Shown: piece by piece, positions 37,101 to 46,566 of the stretch | Layout of the letters: each line of letters opens with the position of its first letter | Numbering within the stretch: position 1 is the first letter of the stretch | DNA from: Domibacillus sp. PGB-M46 | Lineage (GTDB): Bacteria > Bacillota > Bacilli > Bacillales > Domibacillaceae | Assembly: GCF_022668875.1 (NCBI RefSeq) | Contig: NZ_JAKGCR010000012.1 | Location: forward strand, 1-64,000 | Direction of reading: 5' to 3' | DNA: 64,000 nucleotides | The notes under the pieces: model-generated | What the model was told of the DNA's origin: nothing | Seen by the model: only the letters and a program-made list of their open reading frames with translations | The model's database searches: none | Position numbers and translations under genes: made by a program

Positions 37101-37505
37101 TTGGAACATGTAAAAGCACTTTTTATTAAATTTGTCATGATTGCCGTTGTCTTGGGTATTGTCCTCACCGGCATATATGATGTGGAATTCGGGGATGCAA
37201 TGCTTATTAGTGTGGTCCTCACAGTTGTGGCATATATCCTTGGCGATTTGCTTGTTTTCCGTAAAGCCGGTGATGATTATGAGCGTAATGCAGATCATGC
37301 AAAGAGAAACATGATTGCGACCGTTTCTGATGCCATTTTAACTTTTTTAGTAGTCTGGCTTATGGGAAAAGCACTTTTTGCTAATGATAGCGATCTGCTG
37401 CAGGCTGCATTTCTTTCAGCTCTTATTATTGCAGCAGGCGAATGGTTTTTTCATAAATATCTGGATAACCGGGTGTTTGACGAAAAACATCATCATACAA
37501 CATAA
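37101..37505 (+). CDS. DUF2512-type membrane protein
   Basis: A 134-residue membrane protein with four segments (about 5-25, 30-50, 75-95, 98-118), matching the DUF2512/YndM family of Bacillus, of unknown function. TTG 37101 is chosen because AAAGGAGG lies 10 nt before it; the upstream frame adds an unlikely charged stretch. It ends in a His-rich tail (EKHHHTT). A terminator follows. Confidence 0.8.
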   Translation: MEHVKALFIKFVMIAVVLGIVLTGIYDVEFGDAMLISVVLTVVAYILGDLLVFRKAGDDYERNADHAKRNMIATVSDAILTFLVVWLMGKALFANDSDLLQAAFLSALIIAAGEWFFHKYLDNRVFDEKHHHTT

Positions 37506-37515
37506 AAATGTTTTC

Positions 37516-37545
37516 TGCTAAAAGCCCTCTATGAGGGCTTTTTTA
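37516..37545 (+). terminator. rho-independent terminator
   Basis: AAAAGCCCTC/GAGGGCTTTTTT right after the DUF2512 gene. Confidence 0.85.
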
Positions 37546-37580
37546 TGTTTGAAACCTTATTTTCTTGTGAAGTAACAGAT

Positions 37581-37740
37581 TTGAACTACCACCCACTTAC
37601 CTGACGGTTGAAGTGGGGGATTCCTGGGCAAGAGGATCTCCGACCCCCAGTAATCAGGCTAACCCCGTATTCCAACGGTTTTATGACAAAGCTTAAATAG
37701 ACTGAAGTGAAAGAAGCCGAAGGGCTTCTTTTTTAATATT
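37581..37740 (-). ncRNA. putative omegaRNA of family B copy 1
   Basis: The right-end sequence shared by three loci. The guide on the minus strand would start at 37580 (ATCTGTTACTTCACAAG), which is the 3' flank of the DUF2512 gene. Inferred from the known layout of TnpB elements. Confidence 0.55.
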
Positions 37741-38908
37741 CAGGCTCGCATTTAGGTCCCGGTCGTGACACACACCGCAGGAAGGACATTCCCACACCCG
37801 GACAGCGAGACTTTTTACATCCTTATGCTGGTGGCCACACCCGGAACAGAGCTGGCTTGATGGGAAGAACGGATCGACTTTTATGATCGTCCGTCCATAC
37901 CACTTCGCTTTGTATGCGAGCATTTCGTTGAATCTCGACCATGACGCATCGTGAATCCCCTTGCTTAGTTTTTTGTTTTGGACAAGATTCTTCACCGACA
38001 AATTCTCCACTGCGATCACTTGGTTTTCATGAACGAGCCTGGTCGTCAGCTTGTGAAGAAAATCGTCTCTTGTGTGTTTGATCTTTTCGTGCAGTTTAGC
38101 AATCTGGGCTTTATTTTTTTCCCACGATTTCGACCCTTCTTTTTTACGTGCAAACGCACGCTGAAGAAAGGCTAATCGCTTTTCGTATTTTTGATAGTAT
38201 TTCGGGTTGGCAATGGATTCACCGTTGGAGAGCACGGCAAACTCTTTTAAACCCAGGTCAATGCCAACGGCATCGTTGGTGCTTGGTTTGTACGGGGAAT
38301 AAGACATCTCGCAAATGACCGAAATAGAATACCGGCCGGTACTGCTGCGACGCACGGTGACACGCTTAATGTCGCCTTCGATGTTTCGGGACTTGGAGAA
38401 ACGAATCCAGCCGAGTTTCGGCAGCTGAATGTGGTGGTCTATCATTTTAATATTGTTGTTTGTCATTTTGGTTGTGTAGCTTTGGACCGGGTTTTTCTTA
38501 CTTTTGAATGTTGGATGGCCCTTAAGATCATACGCCGTTGGCGTATAGCCTTCTGTACATTTTTTTGCGGCTCGTTTTTTTAATTCCTTTTTTGGATGGT
38601 TCTTATATTTTTTTGAATCCTTCATATTGATATTCGATGCTTGCCTGAAGAGCAATACTATCAGGATCAGACAACCATTTGAATATTTCCTTTAGACCAG
38701 GGAGGAGCTTTTTGGCAGCTGTTTCTGTATACCGTTTTTTTGTTTTTTCGAAACTCTTGATGTTTTCATTCAATATATAATTGTAGACAAACCGGCAGCA
38801 ACCGATTGTTTGGTTAATCAGTTGTTTTTGCTCGTCACTTGGATGGATTTTAAACCGAAAGGCTTTAAAATGAAGACTATTTTTTTCATCTTTTTTAGCT
38901 TTTATCAT
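37693..38908 (-). pseudogene. tnpB: tnpB, family B copy 1, single-base frameshift
   Basis: Would encode the same ~404-residue nuclease as 54767-55981, but a run of seven T at 38608-38614 (six in the intact copy) shifts the frame after about 100 codons. The downstream part keeps all catalytic residues (GIDLG, VENLS, CSGCG...CPSCG, HDRDLNAS). The upstream part begins at ATG 38908 behind GGGGGTGAGG. It may be a true loss, a slippage site, or a sequencing error in a homopolymer. Confidence 0.85.
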
Positions 38909-38921
38909 TTTCCTCACCCCC

Positions 38922-38935
38922 TGAACATTTGTTCT
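38922..38935 (-). promoter_or_regulatory. LexA/DinR (SOS) box in front of tnpB copy 1
   Basis: On the minus strand AGAACAAATGTTCA; the core GAACAAATGTTC fits the Bacillus SOS consensus GAACRNRYGTTC at every position and is the same core as in front of the WYL-like/UvrX locus (47927-47938). It lies directly after a sigma-A-like promoter: TTGAAC at 38967-38972, 18 bp, TATAAT at 38943-38948, so bound repressor would cover the start of transcription. Confidence 0.75.
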
Positions 38936-39110
38936 ATACCTAATTATACCATTTTGACACTGGAGCGTTCAAGGAAAAAGAATGACTGAAAAAGCAGCGA
39001 TTCATCCCCCACTTAGCAAGCTTGAAGTAGGGGTGTTCTCACCGAAAATGATAAAAGAAGGAACGTGAAAAAATGGGACGTTTTCATTCATATAATCACG
39101 GCCGTCATCA

Positions 39111-39141
39111 AAAAAAGCAGCTATAGTGCTGCTTTTTTTGA
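39111..39141 (+). terminator. hairpin terminator
   Basis: AAAAAAGCAGC/GCTGCTTTTTTT upstream of the YtkA-like gene; what it ends is unclear. Confidence 0.7.
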
Positions 39142-39180
39142 TAAAGCCTTTAATTCAACGAAGGAAGGATATGAGATTTT

Positions 39181-39600
39181 ATGAAACGTTTTTTTGTTTC
39201 TGCCCTCAAAAACCCGGCAGGTGTTCTCTTTTTTCTCCTTTTTATTTTAAGTGCCTGCAGCCAAGAAGAACAAAGTGTTCAATCTAATCAAGCGCCGAAG
39301 CTGGTGGAAGTGGAAATCAAATTAAATCCAAAAGAAGCTAAATTAAACCAAGAGGTAGAAATCCAAGCCATTGTCACGCAAGACAACGAGCCGGTAGAGG
39401 ATGCGGACGATGTGAAATTTGAAATATGGAAAGAGGAGGGCGGCGATCAGCATGACACCCTGGAAGCCACACATATAGGAAATGGAGTCTATGCAATCAA
39501 TATCAAATTTCATAATGACGGTCTTTATTATATTATTGCACACACAAATGCAAGGGATTTGCACACCATGCCAAAAATACAGGTGATTGTTGGCAAATAG
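39181..39600 (+). CDS. YtkA-like lipoprotein
   Basis: A 139-residue lipoprotein: signal sequence, lipobox LSAC at about 24-27, then a beta-sandwich of the YtkA-like/FixH-like type (VEVEIKLNPKEAKLNQEVEIQAIVTQDNEPV, ...HNDGLYYIIAHTNARDLH). These extracellular domains occur with copper and respiratory proteins; the role here is unknown. AAGGAAGG precedes the ATG. The SPOR gene follows about 145 bp later. Confidence 0.85.
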   Translation: MKRFFVSALKNPAGVLFFLLFILSACSQEEQSVQSNQAPKLVEVEIKLNPKEAKLNQEVEIQAIVTQDNEPVEDADDVKFEIWKEEGGDQHDTLEATHIGNGVYAINIKFHNDGLYYIIAHTNARDLHTMPKIQVIVGK

Positions 39601-39746
39601 AAATACCAGCGTATTGAACAATGTTCTGGTTTTCAATCGAACACTGATAGGCATGAGAAGCCTGCAGTTATCGACATAGAAATAAGCCAGTTCTTTTTTG
39701 TTAAAAGAATCTTATCTATGTATAAAGACAAAGTTGAGGTGATGTA

Positions 39747-40313
39747 ATGGGGGCTCCAAAATGGCATGAGAAAAACAGCAATGTGCTCCATTGGCATATA
39801 CCAGGAGAAGAAACGCCGATCCCTGCAGTAAAGAAAAAAACATCGTTTATCCATCCAGCAGTTGTAACGGGTATTGTGTCTTTAGCGATTGGTGTCGGTA
39901 CGTTTTTTAGCGTAATAATGATCAATGCTGTGGATATAGAGAAGGAACAAAAACAACAGGCTGTTAACGGGAATGAAAGATCTGTTCAGGAAACTAAGCC
40001 AACCGATGTAAAAGATGTGACGGTTGCCCTCATTCAAGGAGGTATATTCTCAACAGCAGAAGCTGCCGAAAAAGCCAAACCTAAAAATGTTCCGACGGCA
40101 GTCATTCCCTCAGAAGGACAGTTTCTCTTGCTGTTAGGAGCTGCTTCAACAATGGAAGAGGCAAAAGAATTAGCTGAGCCGATTGAGCAAAAAGGAATGG
40201 AAGTGTATGTTAAAGAATTATCCATCCCGATGACTAATGATATTAAAAAACAGCTTTTGTCAGAGAAAGATCAGCAAAACATACTTGATCTGTTAAAAAC
40301 GGTACTTTCCTAA
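39747..40313 (+). CDS. SPOR-domain membrane protein
   Basis: A 188-residue protein with one membrane segment (about 35-62), a linker, and a C-terminal SPOR-like domain (about 85-165; VTVALIQGGIFSTAEAAEKAK, GQFLLLLGAASTMEEAKELAEPIEQKGMEVYVKE) of the peptidoglycan-binding type seen in SpoIIB and cell-division proteins. GAGGTGAT precedes ATG 39747. A role in septal or sporulation wall binding is inferred. Confidence 0.8.
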   Translation: MGAPKWHEKNSNVLHWHIPGEETPIPAVKKKTSFIHPAVVTGIVSLAIGVGTFFSVIMINAVDIEKEQKQQAVNGNERSVQETKPTDVKDVTVALIQGGIFSTAEAAEKAKPKNVPTAVIPSEGQFLLLLGAASTMEEAKELAEPIEQKGMEVYVKELSIPMTNDIKKQLLSEKDQQNILDLLKTVLS

Positions 40314-40387
40314 CCTGCTGCGCATAACAGATTTACGATGTAGAGTCGCTTTATAGTGTAGCAAAATAAACATAACGACTCGTCAAT

Positions 40388-40470
40388 AAAAAAAGAAGGC
40401 TGGAAATTCAGCCTTCTTTTTTACTTTATAATGCTTTTTTACTGCAGATTTTCTGCAGCCTTTTTTTATG
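40388..40470. terminator. two consecutive hairpin terminators
   Basis: AAAGAAGGCTG/CAGCCTTCTTTTTT at 40389-40418 and CTGCAGA/TCTGCAG with T7 at 40443-40468. They close the SPOR gene. Confidence 0.75.
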
Positions 40471-40707
40471 TATTCGGTTTAACTTCGGGTCACAGAGGGT
40501 AAAGAAACAATAGTGGTAAAATACCACCTCCTGATGACTTTTTGTTTGCTACATACTGATTACTAGTTGTTCTTTGCTGCGGATCTTTCTGCGGCCTTTT
40601 TTGTGCGTAATTTCAATAATTTGGCCAAAAGTTAGATTGGTTAATAGTAGACCTAAACTGTTAAGCAAAAACCCTCAGAAAAATCTCTGAGGGTCTAATA
40701 AAAACAA

Positions 40708-40999
40708 CTATCCATTTATAAATCTTTCAATGATAGATGCGGCTTCTTCTACATCTTTGTATTCTTCAAGGGTTTGGCTTTCAATAAATGTTATTTGTAG
40801 GATTTCGGAGTTTTCTATACAAGAAACTGTTAGCACCGGCTTCTTATCTTTGCTAAAGGTATGAGTAATTTCAACATTATAGTAGTAACAGAGGGTTTCC
40901 AGCATTTCTTTTATATGAGCAAAAGACCCTTTATAGTCTCCTTTCCAACAGTGGAAAGTGACTAAGAACAGTCCGAAAGAATCCAGTGTTTATATTTAG
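40708..40999 (-). pseudogene. hypothetical gene, probably 5'-truncated
   Basis: From ATG 40905 the frame gives 65 residues (MLETLCYYYNV...EEAASIIERFING), but there is no ribosome site at that ATG and the frame stays open upstream to a stop at about 41000, reading FGLFLVTFHCWKGDYKGSF in protein-like fashion without any ATG or GTG start. It is more likely the end of a longer lost gene. A terminator hairpin with CTCAGA-AAAATCTCTGAG follows the stop (about 40670-40692). No family recognised. Confidence 0.55.
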
Positions 41000-41170
41000 C
41001 CTTTACTATAACATTGGCTTTTAAGTTACTCAATAGTACGTCCAAAAAGTTGAATAACTTTTATTGTTTATTCGGAAATTTTATAGTTCCCCAACAAAAG
41101 TCAGCTTTTAGAAAATCTTAAGGGTTTATTTTTAATATATCACCTGGCTTAAAAACGATGTTTTTTGTGT

Positions 41171-41310
41171 TTCAAAATCTATGTTTCATTAATCACCTAT
41201 TATGTGCAGAAACTGGTCCTTTTCTGAACACAGCCGTCCGGTTCTCAAAAGGGCGCTTTTTATTGCTTTTTCTGTAACAAAACTCTGTTCATTATTTTGT
41301 GTTCGATAAT
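41171..41310 (+). repeat. dispersed repeat, longest copy
   Basis: About 140 bp. The left part matches 28011-28049, the centre matches 17783-17842, and the centre plus right part (GGGCGCTTTTT...GTAACAAAACTCTGTTCA) matches 46973-47077. Non-coding; a MITE or IS end is possible. Confidence 0.65.
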
Positions 41311-41544
41311 TTGTATTTTAATGGGGTTATGAAATTACTGAAAAGCTAATAAAGTTCTAAAAAATAAAGCAGCTAATTCTATTGTAGCTGCTTTATTTTT
41401 TTAGTGTGATTTTTTAGATTGTTTACTTAGAGAAACATTATTTGTACAGACTTATTTTTGTTAAATGAGGCAAAAAGATTGCTGTAGACCCACTCAAATT
41501 TGATCTGGTAGTATGTGAAAGAAGTAAATGCCGGAGGAACGAAC

Positions 41545-42411
41545 ATGGATCAGAAATATCTTGATTTAAAGATGGGGGAACGGGGAGCCATTCTCAGCAT
41601 CTTTGTATATATCTGCTTATCTGCTTTTAAATTAACAGTTGGTTATCTGGCGGACTCAGAAGCCTTGAAAGCGGACGGTTTAAACAACACGACCGATATT
41701 ATCGCCTCTGTTGCAGTGTTAATTGGATTGAAAATTTCTCAAAGACCTGCAGATAATGACCATCCTTATGGACACTGGAAAGCTGAGCCTGTCGCTTCAC
41801 TGGTGGCCGCATTTATTATGGTTGCAGTAGGCCTGCAAGTCTTATATACAGCTGCTTTGTCTGTTTTTGACCACACAACAGAAGCACCTGACCAAATCGC
41901 GGCCTGGACAGGCCTTTTTTGCGCGGCTGTTATATATGGCGTATACCGGTACAACCGAAGATTAGCACAAAAAATCAAAAGCCAGTCTGTAATGGCAGCA
42001 GCGAAAGACAACTTATCCGATGCCTGGGTCAGCATTGGAACAGCGGTTGGTATTTTTGGGGCTCAGTTTGGCCTTCCCTGGCTGGACCCTGTTGCAGCCG
42101 TTGTCGTCGGCCTGCTGATCTGTAAAACAGGATGGGAAATCTTTAGAGAGGCTTCTCATGATTTAACGGACGGCTATGACGAAGATCAGCTCGAAGTCTA
42201 CAAAAAATCGATTTTTGACATTTCCGGCGTGAAGGGGATCAAAACGATAAGAGCAAGAAAGTATGGGAGCAGCTCTGTGGTCGATGTTGTCATTCTAGTT
42301 AAGTCCACTCTAGGGATCGGGGCAGCCCATGATATCTCGATGGAAGTGGAAGACGCTCTGATGAAGGAACATGATGTAATTGAAGTCCATGTCCATGTAG
42401 AGCCGAGCTAA
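41545..42411 (+). CDS. mneP: cation diffusion facilitator, MneP-like Mn(II) exporter
   Basis: A 288-residue CDF transporter with six membrane segments, metal-site motifs ADGLNNTTDIIAS and HPYGHWKAE in the first half and AAAKDNLSDAW in the second, and a cytoplasmic C-terminal domain ending HVHVEP. By memory it resembles B. subtilis MneP (YdfM), a Mn(II) efflux protein controlled by MntR. ATG 41545 follows CCGGAGGAA. It faces mnxG copy 2 head to tail across ~195 bp, which supports a manganese role. I could not identify an MntR site upstream. Confidence 0.88.
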   Translation: MDQKYLDLKMGERGAILSIFVYICLSAFKLTVGYLADSEALKADGLNNTTDIIASVAVLIGLKISQRPADNDHPYGHWKAEPVASLVAAFIMVAVGLQVLYTAALSVFDHTTEAPDQIAAWTGLFCAAVIYGVYRYNRRLAQKIKSQSVMAAAKDNLSDAWVSIGTAVGIFGAQFGLPWLDPVAAVVVGLLICKTGWEIFREASHDLTDGYDEDQLEVYKKSIFDISGVKGIKTIRARKYGSSSVVDVVILVKSTLGIGAAHDISMEVEDALMKEHDVIEVHVHVEPS

Positions 42412-42444
42412 TACATTTAGTGAAGTAGGAATGAAAACGAAGGA

Positions 42445-42470
42445 ACCCCCCAGAGTGGCCTTTGGGGGGA
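42445..42470. other. C6/G6 hairpin between mneP and mnxG
   Basis: CCCCCCA pairs with TTGGGGGG; no T-run follows, so it is not a standard terminator. Confidence 0.5.
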
Positions 42471-42606
42471 GTGGAAAGACAAGAAAGAAACAGGATTTCT
42501 ATTCCGTCACTTATTTTATTTTTGCCCGCATGGGCGTAAACCTAAACGTTTCTATATCAATTTATTTTGGACTGTCTTTGACCGTCCTTTTTTTATTGCT
42601 CCTATG

Positions 42607-45600
42607 TCATTTATCTAGTAAAGGTAGATGAGGCTGGGTTTTATCATGGACCCGAATAATCCCCCACATTCCCTGCTCGATATCCCAGCGTATGTTGCCG
42701 GCTCGGTACATATAATCTCCTGGGTAGTTATACGTTCCTCCAGCACCTCCAATTAAAAGTAGATCTTCTGTGACGCCGGTAACCATGTGGCCGGTGTATG
42801 AATCAATACGGGAATCAATATCTCTCGGATCGAATTTCCAATTATGACCGTGCAGATGGAATGTATGAGATCTTCTACGTTCTGACGGTGTCGTAAGCCG
42901 AATAACGACAGGGTCACCAGGATACGCTTCAAAAACAGGTGTGGCCGGATCATCGTGAACCTCTGAACTAAATAAGTCACCTAAAACAGGATGTTTTCTA
43001 AAGCGGTTAATCAACCGTTCTGACCGGTAGTTAAAGCCGCGTGAGCCAAAATCATATGTGTCTACTTCATCGTCAGGGTCCGCTTTTGGAATCACACCGT
43101 CAAGTGGATCGATAATGACCTTACCGTGCTTATTCTCGAGTCGGACACCGTCATGCATCACCAGCACAAATTCCCTATAGTCTCCGTTAAGCGGGTGTTT
43201 GAGAATTACATTTGTGCCCGTTTGGGCAGGCTCCAGTGTATGAGGATCATGGTACGTTGTAAACCGCGGCTCAGCGATAAACGCACCGAACGCTCCAAAG
43301 GAGCGGTGATTCCGTAAATCGGCCATATCCCACATCGCGCAGGTGCCCATGCTGTCCTGCACATGCCAGCGGTACGTAATGGTTTCCCCAGGCCCCACTG
43401 TTTGATCAGGGTTGAATCCAACCGTATCACCACTTGAAGTGGTCACATCATAATTCAGCATATTGACATGTAATGAAATCCGCAGAGACGGCGGATAAAA
43501 GGCCTGTTCTTTTACTGGCGGATAAGGGTAAATGCCATTAGGGAATGGGAATAAATCGGGTTTCAGACGGCTCGTCAGCGTGACTTCTACAAGATCACCA
43601 GCGTTTCCTCTAAGCACAAGCGGCTCTGGCTTTTTTTTGCCGCGCCGAATATCCTTCACATCTTCCTCTAAAGCAAAGACGATGCCATACGGATCATGGT
43701 CTCCAAACGAGTTGTATATGATAGGGGTTTGAAATGCGACAACCCTATACTTTCGGACCGGCGGATTATGTGCTGCTTCAGGCGGCAGGCTAGACTGCGG
43801 GTCAGCCGGAGCTGGCGGCTTTCCGGTTACTTCAGGCAGCGGTTTTGTTCTTGAATCCGGCAAAGGCCGGTCAGATAAAGGGATCAGGTGGTTCACTTCC
43901 TGGTCATATGCACGGATTAATCCCCACGTGCCATTCCACACATCTTCTTCCGTCTCAAAAGCCCACAAATAATCTCCTGCTCTTGGGATCTCCGTTTCAA
44001 GTGTAAATGACTCTGAGATGCCGATATGCTGCTGTGAACGGATCTGGGAGTCGTTGCTGGGCCGCTCTGATTTCCATCTTAATCCATGCACATTAAAACT
44101 ATGGGATTCTTCATGGGCACCCTGCAGCAGCCGGATACGGATTGGATCTCCCTCATATGCCCGCAAAATAGGAGTAACGGGGTCTCCATTCACATAAGAA
44201 CTGAAAGAGTAAGCGGGATCACAGTCTTTCCCAAGCCGGAACTGCAGCGGTTCATTCTTATAATTGACCGCAAAAATGCCGGGATCCTCCAGTGAACCAG
44301 GGAACGGTGGCGGCTGAATCGGACAGCCGTCTCTGTCAAACAACAGAGCAAAATCTTGAACAAATAATGCAAAATCGCGGTAATCCGGAATAATTGGGTG
44401 GGCAACAGTAATCTGTGTACCATGATCTGTTTCTTCACCCGTTCTTGAATCCAAAAATTTAGAAAATCGAGGCTGGATGACACACGAACCAAAAATTCCA
44501 TGCTGCTGATGAGTAGTTGGGAATAAATGATCGTGAAAGAAAAAAGCTTTTAATTCGGTGTCCGCATACCATTCATACCGGCCGGTCTCACCCGGCAAAA
44601 TGGCACTGTCATAGTTCCAGCCTACATTTGCGCCATCGGACACAAGAACATCAAACTTTACAAAATGGATATGAAAGCCCACCTCATAGGTTCGCGTGAC
44701 CAGCTGAAAGGCATCTCCATCCAAAATATGAGACAGCCGGTTTGTAAAGTTTATTCTGACACAAGAACCGGCTGGCGCATGCAGAACAAGCGGTTCCGGC
44801 TCTTTTTTTCCGGACAGCACATCCTCAAGCTCTTCATCTTTTACATAAATTCTTCCTTTTGGATCGTTCCAGCCTTGTTTGTTATAAACAAGTGGAAGAT
44901 CAATTACGGACACGTTAAATTCCAGGACAACCGGGTTTCCCAGGCAGGAATCGGCAAAAACGGCCCCCGGCCTTGCATTCGGTACGGCGGCATTTTTTTC
45001 GAGTTCCGTCATGCCCCGTCCGCCAACAATGCCAAGCGGTGGTCTTGGCGCTTTGCAGCCAACCTTCCCAGGAATAAAGTTAGGAAACCCTGGTTTTTCC
45101 TTTGTTGGCTGCGGCGGGCAGGGACGGTCTGGTAATGGTTGGAGCGGGGCAATGGGTGTGCCGTTTGGATAGCATTGACTTCCGTCCTGCAGGGTATCAA
45201 AGATACGGTTCATTCCCCACATGCCGGCTTCAAAATGTGGATAGAGGTGACAATGAATAACCACATCCCCAATCGCGCCCTGCAGGCTGCCAAGTCCATA
45301 CAAAGGCTGAACGCTATAGTGAGACTGCGGGCTGATCGCCTGGGCATCCACAATCTCTGAATTAATGTTTCCGGGATCTCTCAGCCATTGGTGCACATGA
45401 TAGTGGAACACATGTGTTTCTTTTGAGCCTGCATGAATCAGGCGGACAACGGCGGGATCGTCCCGGTAGCCACACAAAATTGGGGTGGCAGGGTCGCCAA
45501 ATACCCATGAGTCATGATGAACTTCCTCGCCTTCAAGCTCGGGAGATACGACGCCTTCTTCAATCAGTTTCAGACGGTTATGAAGCGGTTCGTATCGGTA

Positions 45601-46254
45601 ATTCACGCCATGAAAGGATTCGCCTTCCTGATTGGTCATCGGGTTAAGCGGCGGGTTGCCCGTTAAATCATCCACTTCCATCTCATCATTAAAAAACCAA
45701 GCGTATTCACGGAAGGAAGGAAGAAAAGGGTGGTGGATATCTGCGAAAACACCACTGTTGATCGGTCCGCCTGTTACAGGATCTGTCCACCAGGAGCCTC
45801 TTTTTTCAACAAGCAGTGTACCAAAGAGACCTTGAATACTGGAGCCCTCTTCGGTGCTCGATACATTGCCGACATCCGTGAAAAAACAAATGCCTTCAAA
45901 CGTAGCATCCAGTTTATAAAGCAGTTTGTTACCGGACTCGGCCAGTGAGCTTGGATTAAAACCAACGTTGGCTCCGTCTGAGGTCAGCACGTCATAGTCA
46001 AGATCCTGAAAATGCATGCCTGCTGCAAAAGGAAGCTGATTTTCAAACAGAATCTCAACCGTGTCTCCTTCATTGGCTCTAATGGTCAGCGGCTGTACGA
46101 GTTCAACAGGAGTAAAAGGGTTTTTGCGCACAAGCTCTTTTACTTTCGATTCATTTTCTTTTAACACATACATTTGTCCATTTGGATTATGGTCACCAAA
46201 GTTGTTGACGACAATGCGGATCGGAATGGCCACCACATGATAGCGCCTTATCAT
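42607..46254 (-). CDS. mnxG: MnxG-type multicopper Mn(II) oxidase (copy 2)
   Basis: A 1215-residue paralogue of the oxidase at 22179-25832, alignable without large gaps along the whole chain. All copper motifs are kept: HVFHYHVHQW, HCHLYPHFEAGMWG, HDHLF, HSFNVHGLRW, HTFHLHGHNW. ATG 46254 lies behind GGAGG, 15 bp after mnxF copy 2. The differences are scattered substitutions and a two-residue loss near the end (a shorter acidic PDPDDEVD segment). Both copies look functional, so they may differ in timing or partner rather than one being dead. Confidence 0.92.
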   Translation of the reverse strand: MIRRYHVVAIPIRIVVNNFGDHNPNGQMYVLKENESKVKELVRKNPFTPVELVQPLTIRANEGDTVEILFENQLPFAAGMHFQDLDYDVLTSDGANVGFNPSSLAESGNKLLYKLDATFEGICFFTDVGNVSSTEEGSSIQGLFGTLLVEKRGSWWTDPVTGGPINSGVFADIHHPFLPSFREYAWFFNDEMEVDDLTGNPPLNPMTNQEGESFHGVNYRYEPLHNRLKLIEEGVVSPELEGEEVHHDSWVFGDPATPILCGYRDDPAVVRLIHAGSKETHVFHYHVHQWLRDPGNINSEIVDAQAISPQSHYSVQPLYGLGSLQGAIGDVVIHCHLYPHFEAGMWGMNRIFDTLQDGSQCYPNGTPIAPLQPLPDRPCPPQPTKEKPGFPNFIPGKVGCKAPRPPLGIVGGRGMTELEKNAAVPNARPGAVFADSCLGNPVVLEFNVSVIDLPLVYNKQGWNDPKGRIYVKDEELEDVLSGKKEPEPLVLHAPAGSCVRINFTNRLSHILDGDAFQLVTRTYEVGFHIHFVKFDVLVSDGANVGWNYDSAILPGETGRYEWYADTELKAFFFHDHLFPTTHQQHGIFGSCVIQPRFSKFLDSRTGEETDHGTQITVAHPIIPDYRDFALFVQDFALLFDRDGCPIQPPPFPGSLEDPGIFAVNYKNEPLQFRLGKDCDPAYSFSSYVNGDPVTPILRAYEGDPIRIRLLQGAHEESHSFNVHGLRWKSERPSNDSQIRSQQHIGISESFTLETEIPRAGDYLWAFETEEDVWNGTWGLIRAYDQEVNHLIPLSDRPLPDSRTKPLPEVTGKPPAPADPQSSLPPEAAHNPPVRKYRVVAFQTPIIYNSFGDHDPYGIVFALEEDVKDIRRGKKKPEPLVLRGNAGDLVEVTLTSRLKPDLFPFPNGIYPYPPVKEQAFYPPSLRISLHVNMLNYDVTTSSGDTVGFNPDQTVGPGETITYRWHVQDSMGTCAMWDMADLRNHRSFGAFGAFIAEPRFTTYHDPHTLEPAQTGTNVILKHPLNGDYREFVLVMHDGVRLENKHGKVIIDPLDGVIPKADPDDEVDTYDFGSRGFNYRSERLINRFRKHPVLGDLFSSEVHDDPATPVFEAYPGDPVVIRLTTPSERRRSHTFHLHGHNWKFDPRDIDSRIDSYTGHMVTGVTEDLLLIGGAGGTYNYPGDYMYRAGNIRWDIEQGMWGIIRVHDKTQPHLPLLDK

Positions 46255-46269
46255 CGTTTTCCCTCCTTG

Positions 46270-46566
46270 TTACAGCATGTCATTTAACTCTGGGATGCGC
46301 GGATCTCCGGGAAACTCGATATAAAATACTTCGATATTATGGACATGGATCAGCCAGTTTCTCTTTTCAAGCTGGGCAAAATGGGTTGTTTCAGCGAATA
46401 TCTCGACTTGGTCTCCTACCATGGAAACAATTTCGCCAACAAACATAAATGGATAAGATGGGGTCAGTATAAAGGTCCTCATGCCAATGGCTGCCCTAAA
46501 ATGCTCTACGAGCGCCATATCGTGCATAACATTCTGATCAATGGAACGTAAACGGTTATGGGTCAT
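46270..46566 (-). CDS. mnxF: MnxF-like subunit (copy 2)
   Basis: 98 residues, near-identical to the protein at 25847-26143 (MHDMALVEHFRAAIG; FILTPSYPFMFVGEIVSMVGDQVEI; the same PGDPRIPELNDML end). ATG 46566 is chosen because AAAGGAAG precedes it, as in copy 1; the frame is open to 46644 but lacks a site there. Unlike copy 1 no MnxE-like gene lies upstream, so this locus is only F-G. Confidence 0.8.
   Translation of the reverse strand: MTHNRLRSIDQNVMHDMALVEHFRAAIGMRTFILTPSYPFMFVGEIVSMVGDQVEIFAETTHFAQLEKRNWLIHVHNIEVFYIEFPGDPRIPELNDML

Larger units (their letters stand above)
37581..39056 (-). mobile_element. IS200/IS605-type TnpB-only element (family B, copy 1)
   Basis: On the minus strand: left end near 39056 with a CCCCCACTT...AAGTAGGGG hairpin, promoter and SOS box, frameshifted tnpB, right end closing at TTGA 37581-37584 (TCAA on the minus strand). 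No tnpA. Boundaries come from comparison with the copy at 54655-56128: identity starts and ends sharply at these positions. Confidence 0.85.

Noticed and set aside
41412-41544. Possible manganese riboswitch or MntR site before mneP
   Set aside because: I could not find the conserved yybP-ykoY sequence blocks or a convincing MntR palindrome by eye.
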